Source of the DNA: Alphaproteobacteria bacterium
GTDB taxonomy: Bacteria > Pseudomonadota > Alphaproteobacteria > CAJXXZ01 > 1604HC
Direction of reading: 5' to 3'
NCBI GenBank assembly: GCA_023898705.1
Contig: CP060235.1
Location: 124,001 to 188,000 of the forward strand
DNA length: 64,000 nt
Both the position numbers and the translations under genes were made by a program. The notes beneath the pieces are model-generated. The model was not told the DNA's origin. It saw nothing but the letters and a program-made list of their open reading frames with translations, and searched no databases. Numbering within the stretch: position 1 is the first letter of the stretch; every line of letters begins with the position of its first letter. Positions 59,013 to 64,000 of the stretch are shown here, one piece after another.

Positions 59013-60287
59013 TCAATGAGTATGCCACTTCACCTGTTTTAAATCTACTCCAGATTTCTTCATATCCCATAATGGACTCATCTCCCTTAATTCATTTACT
59101 GCTTTTATTACATCATCAACAAAATTATAAACATTTTCGTAAGTTGTATACCTGCCAAGCACAATTCTTAAAGAGGTATGGATCAGATCTTCGTCAACAC
59201 CTATTGCTTCTAGAACATATGAAGGTTGTAAAGTCGTAGATGAACAGGCCGATGCAGAAGATAACGCATAACCCTTCAATTTCATCATCAAAGCCTCACC
59301 TTCAACGTACCCAAAACTTATATTTAAATTATGAGGAATTCTATCTTTTAAATCACCATTGATATATATATCTGCCAATTCTTTCGTCAAGTTATCAACA
59401 ATGTACTTTTGCATCTTAGTCATGCGTTCGTACTCATCACTTCTCAAATTTTCTGCTAACTCAGCAGCCTTGGCTAAACCAACACATAACTGTAATGGTA
59501 TGGTTCCTGACCTAAGACCTTTTTCTTGTTTGCCTCCAAAAACGATAGGTGAAATCTTAGTACGTTTCTTAACATATAAGGCTCCTATTCCTTTTGGTCC
59601 ATAAAACTTATGAGCGGAAAAACTCATTAAATCGACATTAATATCAGACAAATCAATTTTAATGCGACCTAGAGCTTGAGCTGCATCAACATGCAATAAA
59701 ACACCCTTCGCTTCACACATTTCACCTATTGCTTTAATTGGCTGTACCACACCAAGTTCGGAATTAACCCATCCAATAGAAACCAACAACGTCTTATCCG
59801 TAAAAGCTTTCTCTAGGGCCTTCAAATCTACAATTCCATTATTTTGCACAGGGACGTATTGAACTCTAATCCCCATACTCTCCATAGCCAAACAGGTCTC
59901 TAAAGTAGCCTTATGCTCTATTTTAGTGGTTATAATATGTATATCTTTTGGAGCAACACCATTGTCTAGTCTGCTTCTTATAACTCCCTGAATAGCAATG
60001 TTATTTGATTCTGTAGCCCCCGATGTGAAAATTACTTCCCTAGGGCTACAGTTGATAACATTAGCAAATTTGGTACGACTCTCCTCTACCAAAGCTGTAG
60101 CATCCCAACCATAAGCATGCGTAATGGAATGTGGATTTCCGAAAACTTTGTAAGAATCAAACATTTCTTTAACCACATCTGGATCACACGGCGTGGTTGC
60201 ACTGTAATCTAAATAAATGCCTTGCTCAAATTCAACTCTACCATTCCTATCAGGTGTATCCGTATTATTTCCTTTTTTGAGATTCAA
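59013..60287 (-). CDS. iscS: Cysteine desulfurase IscS
   Basis: 424 residues. PLP enzyme that moves sulfur from cysteine to IscU and tRNA thiolation. 'GIYLDYSATTPCDPDVVKEM' opens the core; PLP Lys is in 'MSFSAHKFYGPKGIGALYVK'; catalytic Cys in 'SSASACSSTTLQPSYVL'. About 30 residues precede the core. I place the start at TTG 60287 behind GGAGGA and 20 nt after a -10, because the in-frame TTG at 60335 is itself the -35 box. Confidence 0.94.
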   Translation of the reverse strand: MNLKKGNNTDTPDRNGRVEFEQGIYLDYSATTPCDPDVVKEMFDSYKVFGNPHSITHAYGWDATALVEESRTKFANVINCSPREVIFTSGATESNNIAIQGVIRSRLDNGVAPKDIHIITTKIEHKATLETCLAMESMGIRVQYVPVQNNGIVDLKALEKAFTDKTLLVSIGWVNSELGVVQPIKAIGEMCEAKGVLLHVDAAQALGRIKIDLSDINVDLMSFSAHKFYGPKGIGALYVKKRTKISPIVFGGKQEKGLRSGTIPLQLCVGLAKAAELAENLRSDEYERMTKMQKYIVDNLTKELADIYINGDLKDRIPHNLNISFGYVEGEALMMKLKGYALSSASACSSTTLQPSYVLEAIGVDEDLIHTSLRIVLGRYTTYENVYNFVDDVIKAVNELREMSPLWDMKKSGVDLKQVKWHTH

Positions 60288-60306
60288 GCTTCCTCCACTT
60301 TCGTCA

Positions 60307-60335
60307 AGTATACAGAAATAATTTTTAGTTCTCAA
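60307..60335 (-). promoter_or_regulatory. Promoter of the isc operon
   Basis: -35 TTGAGA (60330-60335), 17 bp, -10 TATACT (60307-60312), then a ~12-nt leader with GGAGGA before TTG 60287. Shows that the upstream TTG cannot be the iscS start. No obvious IscR site was recognised. Confidence 0.7.
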
Positions 60336-60564
60336 TCACTTAACTATTAATATAAATAAATTAAATTCTATATTTATTGACACAATTTTACTTTTACAAA
60401 AATTTTTCTTGCTTTGTATGAAACGCATTTGATATCATAGCAATATATAGCAATTATTATATGACGTTATAATTTAGCAGTTTTTATACTTATGTTTTAA
60501 ATTGTGATGTCAAAACAATACTGATTGCTCGTATGTATAAGTATTAGTAGTTAAAAAGGTGTTT

Positions 60565-61290
60565 ATGTTTGTTAAAAAAAAAGTTTCTCCAGTTATGATT
60601 CCCTCTGAATGTGGTTTATTAGAAGGTATGTTTTATCAAAATAATGGTAAAAACAAATCTCTGGCTTTACTTTTACATCCGCATCCAGTTTATAAAGGTT
60701 CTATGAACAATAAGATAGTAATGCTTATGACACACGTATTTTGCGATTTAGATTTTGATGTTTTAAGAATTAACTTTAGAGGTGTAGGCAAGTCTCACGG
60801 TAAATTTGATGATGGCAAAGGGGAAGTGACAGACGCATTAGAAGCAATCGATTGGTTGTTTCAACAATATAGAGATCAAAATATCAATCATGCTTGGATA
60901 GGCGGATTTGGATTTGGAGCATTAATTGGTCTTCAAGCTGTTATGCGAAGACCTGATGTAACTGGCTTTATTTCAATAAGCCCACCAGACGCGAGCTTAA
61001 ATTCAATTAATACACTAACTCCATGTCCTAATGGATTGTTGGTCTCAGCAGAAAATGACCATCATGTCTCTCCACACAAGGTAGAAGAATTAGCTAATTC
61101 ACTGTACAGAAGACAAAATGCATCTATTGAATATAAGTGCATTGAAGATGAAAATCACTATTTTTCATATCATACAGATAAACTTTATGATGTAATCAAC
61201 CTCTATTTGTGTAGACAATTAGGCAGAGCATGTTCCCAGGATGTGCATATGAAATACAATTTTTTATCTAAAGTACAATGTGCAGCCTGA
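60565..61290 (+). CDS. Alpha/beta-hydrolase (COG2945-like), nucleophile replaced
   Basis: 241 residues. 'LLLHPHPVYKGSMNNKIV' and 'DVLRINFRGVGKSHGKFDDG' match the small alpha/beta hydrolases of the COG2945 type, and 'ENDHHVSPHKVEEL' plus 'ENHYFSYH' carry the acid and His. The nucleophile elbow reads GGFGFGALIG where relatives have G-F-S-F-G, so the catalytic Ser is Gly. Start at the ATG behind AAAAAGG; an in-frame GTG at 60559 is within that site. A possible promoter is TTGCTC (60525-60530)-17-TAGTTA. Function unknown. Confidence 0.7.
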   Translation: MFVKKKVSPVMIPSECGLLEGMFYQNNGKNKSLALLLHPHPVYKGSMNNKIVMLMTHVFCDLDFDVLRINFRGVGKSHGKFDDGKGEVTDALEAIDWLFQQYRDQNINHAWIGGFGFGALIGLQAVMRRPDVTGFISISPPDASLNSINTLTPCPNGLLVSAENDHHVSPHKVEELANSLYRRQNASIEYKCIEDENHYFSYHTDKLYDVINLYLCRQLGRACSQDVHMKYNFLSKVQCAA

Positions 61291-61340
61291 TTATAAGCTT
61301 TTTAAATAAAACACCTCAACCAGTTATGCTTTGCTTAATT

Positions 61341-61754
61341 TCAATCGCCATACCTTCTTTTGTCGCGTTCTTTGATCGTCTGTCTTTTATCAAACTTATT
61401 TTTTCCTTGAGCAATACCAATTTCCACTTTTGCAAATCCTCTGACAAAATAGACTTTTAATGGAATAATAGTCACACCTCTCTCTTTAGTTTTACCTATT
61501 AACGATCTAATTTGTTTTTTTTTCAGCAAAAGCCTTCTATTCCTACGTGTATCTAGTTTAGTTTCAGAATATTGATACTTAGGGATTAGCATGTTAACAA
61601 TCCAAACGTTAAAACCATCTATCATTACATGGCTACCAACTATATCCCCCATACCATTTCTAATGGATTTAACTTCAGATCCAAAAAGGCTAATCCCGGC
61701 TTCCATAGTACCCAAAATATTATAATTAAATCTGGCTTTTCTATTGGTTAGCAT
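61341..61754 (-). CDS. smpB: SsrA-binding protein SmpB
   Basis: 137 residues. Partner of tmRNA in ribosome rescue. 'RKARFNYNILGTMEAGISLF' and GSEVKSIRNG are diagnostic, followed by 'IPKYQYSETKLDTRRNRRLL' and the basic C-terminal tail 'KRQTIKERDKRRYGD'. Overlaps the 3' end of dapA by 14 nt. The ssrA gene was not found in the window. Confidence 0.95.
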   Translation of the reverse strand: MLTNRKARFNYNILGTMEAGISLFGSEVKSIRNGMGDIVGSHVMIDGFNVWIVNMLIPKYQYSETKLDTRRNRRLLLKKKQIRSLIGKTKERGVTIIPLKVYFVRGFAKVEIGIAQGKNKFDKRQTIKERDKRRYGD

Positions 61755-62553
61755 TTGATTTACCTATCAACTCCATCAAAACAGCAAAATACTCCTCAAG
61801 TTGAGTACTATATAAGGCATAGCGAGTAGCGTATGATTTTATGATTCCTAAACGGTATAAATAGTATTTTATCAACAATGGACTAGGAACTGAAAATACC
61901 AGCTTACATGCGCCTAACCACACCTTCTGCATATTCGTATCTAACGTATTCCAATAGGTAGGAAGCACATTAGCAAGCGCGCTAATAATACCACTAAAAC
62001 TATCCTGCAAATCAAATACAAGATCATCATTACCCACAAACCATTCCCATGCAATATACTTTTGAGTATTTTGAACCTGTCCAGCTTCCTTCACACCAAT
62101 CACATTGTGAAGTTTATACAAACTATCATACATATATCGTATATCAGTAGCAAATCTACTTGGATTATTATACAAAATTACTGGTTTATCCAACGTACTA
62201 ATTATTGTATCAAAAAAATACTTAACTGATTCAAAGTCAGGCTTTATAAAGTATTGAGGAGACACCAAAACTTTATTGCAATTTCGGTATATATGTGGAT
62301 TAAAGTCATGTAAAGATGGACTTGAATAACAACCTATCAACTCCATATCTACAAAATTTTTATTTACATAATTATAAAGTACTAACTTTTCCTCATTACT
62401 TAAAACTATGCCTTCTCCCGTTGTTCCTCCAACTACTACACCCTTAACTCCTGAGTTGCGAAGATACTGAACCAATTTGCCAAACGAATCTAAATCTACA
62501 TTTCTATTTTCATCAAACGGCGTGATAACCGCTACATAACATTTAGACAACAC
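61741..62553 (-). CDS. dapA: 4-Hydroxy-tetrahydrodipicolinate synthase
   Basis: 270 residues, slightly short (usual ~292). First step to diaminopimelate, needed for peptidoglycan cross-links. 'AVITPFDENRNVDLDSF' opens the TIM barrel; GGTTGEG (42-48), catalytic Tyr128 in 'VILYNNPSR', Schiff-base Lys155 in 'VIGVKEAGQV'. GTG start at 62553, preceded by TAGAAT and AGGG. Fits with murF, mraY and murD in the window. Confidence 0.9.
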   Translation of the reverse strand: MLSKCYVAVITPFDENRNVDLDSFGKLVQYLRNSGVKGVVVGGTTGEGIVLSNEEKLVLYNYVNKNFVDMELIGCYSSPSLHDFNPHIYRNCNKVLVSPQYFIKPDFESVKYFFDTIISTLDKPVILYNNPSRFATDIRYMYDSLYKLHNVIGVKEAGQVQNTQKYIAWEWFVGNDDLVFDLQDSFSGIISALANVLPTYWNTLDTNMQKVWLGACKLVFSVPSPLLIKYYLYRLGIIKSYATRYALYSTQLEEYFAVLMELIGKSNANQ

Positions 62554-62689
62554 AACCCTATTCTATCAAAAAAATATTAATTATAAATACGAACACACAA
62601 TATAAAAAATTACACACAAAGGATCACTCTAATTAAAGGCAAACCAAAAGTACAGGAACAAATTAGTTGCTATGATCACAATCTGAGAA
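62554..62689. other. Short intergenic gap
   Basis: 136 bp between dapA and the nitronate monooxygenase-like gene. AT-rich, with a possible -10 (TAGAAT) for dapA near 62567. No RNA gene or hairpin seen. Confidence 0.4.
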
Positions 62690-64000
62690 TCACCTACCTA
62701 ATAAGATCGCTTCAAACAATTCTTTAACTGTTGGAATCTTAGAACTGCCGTCTGCATTGCGATAAAAAGGATCCTGACTAAATCTATACGCATTACGTCC
62801 ACCAAACATTAAATTATCATCTATAGATCCTCCATGAGATATTGAGTGTAATGTTTTATATATACAAAAGGACCTAGGATCTGCAATAAGTCCTGTATTA
62901 CCCTCTTCATTGTTTGCCCAATTACTAAACCTACATCTACTTAAACAACCAACACATTTCATTTGATCATACTTAATTTTCTTAGCTTTCTCAGGAGTCA
63001 CAAATACAATAGTTTGATCAGGAGTTAGCATGCCTCTAGTGTATCCTTGATTTTTCCAAGTATTAACATCATCCAAATCTTCTTTAGTCAAAAAGAATAA
63101 ATCTTTACTTAAATTAAATTCTTCAGTAAAGTCATCCTTCTGCACTGTTGAATATGCTACCTGTCTTTCTTCTATCCCCTGTAATTCGCGTAAAAAATCA
63201 TTTTCCACAGCTGATGACCAAAAACCAGTAGGGCTAAATTTATTGACTTTTACATCACCTTCCTTCAATTCAAATAATCTATTCTTCCAAGCATCAGAAA
63301 TCGGACTTTCTTTTGTTAACAGAGGTCTTGTACCAAATTGAAACATGAGAGGTTGCAATAAATCATTATTAATCCAATCAGTTTTATATTCAGACAAATT
63401 CCATACACCACCTGCCACAACAATCGGTATCATCTGTAAACCTAAACTATTCATAGATTCTCTCAATTCAATTACTCTACTTAAGGAATCTCCCCTTTCA
63501 TAAGGATCTTCTTTACTAGTCAAACCCAAATGCCCTCCAGAAACCCAAGGATCTTCGTATACCACAGCTCCCAAGGCATCTTGATATCTTTCATAAGCCT
63601 TTTTCCATAAAATTTTGAATGCACGAGCTGAAGAAACTATTGGATAATAAAATAATTTATATTTAGATACAATCTCACCAAGTTGATAAGGCAATCCAGC
63701 TCCGCAAGTCACCCCATGTAACAAATGTCCAGCTTTTTCTAAAATCCCATATAACATTTCCTTAGTTTTAGCTAACTCCCACAATACGTTTATATTAATA
63801 AAACCATTTCCGTTGGATCTTTCCTTAGCTATCTCAATCTGCGTAACAGTAGCATTAATGGAATGCTCAGCTAATTGTTTTGAGCGCTCATCCCTAGTTG
63901 GTCCGTCAAAATCTTCAATACCCTTAATTTGAACTAATTGTTTAGTACGTACATCCCCATAAACAGCCGAAATAGTCCCTATTCCTCCACAGGCAGCCCA
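62690..64000 (-). CDS. NAD(P)H-dependent flavin oxidoreductase (nitronate monooxygenase-like), 5' partial
   Basis: The frame is open to the right edge, so the N-terminus lies outside. 437 residues are visible, beginning WAACGGIGTISAVYGD, which matches the FMN-binding G-G-x-G x-x-a/s of 2-nitropropane dioxygenase/FabK-type TIM barrels. 'GVTCGAGLPYQLGEI', 'PIVVAGGVWNLSEY' and 'MFQFGTRPLLTKES' (family G-G-i-x...G-T-r-f) are further marks. A C-terminal domain has a Cys cluster (MKCVGCLSRCRFSNW) and another Cys in 'DPRSFCIY', perhaps a metal or Fe-S site. The physiological substrate is unknown. Confidence 0.78.
   Translation of the reverse strand, partial: WAACGGIGTISAVYGDVRTKQLVQIKGIEDFDGPTRDERSKQLAEHSINATVTQIEIAKERSNGNGFININVLWELAKTKEMLYGILEKAGHLLHGVTCGAGLPYQLGEIVSKYKLFYYPIVSSARAFKILWKKAYERYQDALGAVVYEDPWVSGGHLGLTSKEDPYERGDSLSRVIELRESMNSLGLQMIPIVVAGGVWNLSEYKTDWINNDLLQPLMFQFGTRPLLTKESPISDAWKNRLFELKEGDVKVNKFSPTGFWSSAVENDFLRELQGIEERQVAYSTVQKDDFTEEFNLSKDLFFLTKEDLDDVNTWKNQGYTRGMLTPDQTIVFVTPEKAKKIKYDQMKCVGCLSRCRFSNWANNEEGNTGLIADPRSFCIYKTLHSISHGGSIDDNLMFGGRNAYRFSQDPFYRNADGSSKIPTVKELFEAILLGR

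Noticed and set aside
60288..60335. 16-residue N-terminal extension of IscS starting at TTG 60335.
   Set aside because: That TTG is the -35 (TTGAGA) of a TTGAGA-17-TATACT promoter. A GGAGGA-TTG start lies downstream at 60287.

Overview
The window is AT-rich and codes densely for core housekeeping genes. It most likely comes from an obligate intracellular alphaproteobacterium of the order Rickettsiales. Supporting this are two Tlc-type nucleotide translocases, an AmpG-like permease, ThyX instead of ThyA, the alphaproteobacterial cell-cycle proteins MipZ and ChpT, and large secreted ankyrin-repeat proteins. I cannot name a genus from the sequence. Peptidoglycan genes (murF, mraY, murD, dapA, uppS, mltG, an ampG-like gene) are kept, so a cell wall is probable.

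Layout. 0-2.9 kb: the secE-nusG-rplK-rplA-rplJ-rplL operon on the minus strand behind tRNA-Trp and a clear promoter; NusG and L11 carry N-terminal extensions. 3.0-5.2 kb: a three-gene operon of a SPOR-like membrane protein, a TssJ-like lipoprotein and TssK, which is a fragment of a type VI secretion baseplate/membrane module. 5.3-9.6 kb: cdsA, an ABC transporter, an MHS-type permease and uppS. 9.7-22.7 kb: six tandem secreted ankyrin-repeat genes (called A to F here), up to 1253 residues, some decaying. 23-25.7 kb: tRNA-Glu and two more ankyrin genes on the minus strand (G, H; H is frameshifted), plus an orphan copy of their promoter. 25.7-46.3 kb: tRNA modification, cell wall, thyX, gmk/pth/rplY/rpmB, secA, transporters, gltX and recJ, with tRNA-Ile(UAU) and tRNA-His. 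46.5-49.3 kb: a ninth ankyrin gene (I) and a small outer-membrane-barrel-like gene (J). 49.3-64 kb: mltG, mipZ, tlc, comM, a truncated rpsA, a second tlc, chpT, rsmD, the isc cluster, smpB, dapA and a partial nitronate monooxygenase-like gene.

The most striking signal is regulatory. Each of the six tandem ankyrin genes has a TTGCYA-like -35, exactly 17 bp, then an extended -10 (TGn plus a TA-rich hexamer), then exactly 5 nt and an ATG. Transcription should therefore begin at or next to the ATG, giving leaderless mRNAs. The apparent upstream start codon shared by all six is really the TG of the extended -10. The same geometry appears at ankyrin genes G and I, and closely at H, the barrel gene, comM, chpT and mipZ. 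The window also carries a ribosomal protein S1 reduced to its two ribosome-docking domains, without the mRNA-binding domains. Leaderless translation is known to be less dependent on S1, so the two features may be linked (inference).

A second unusual point is a tRNA-Ile with a genomic UAU anticodon, which could replace the usual TilS-dependent decoding of AUA. The ankyrin cluster shows active remodelling: perfect 99-bp tandem duplications, module sharing between paralogs, frameshifts that separate signal peptides or domains, and repeated PSAP motifs that could mimic host ESCRT-recruiting sequences.
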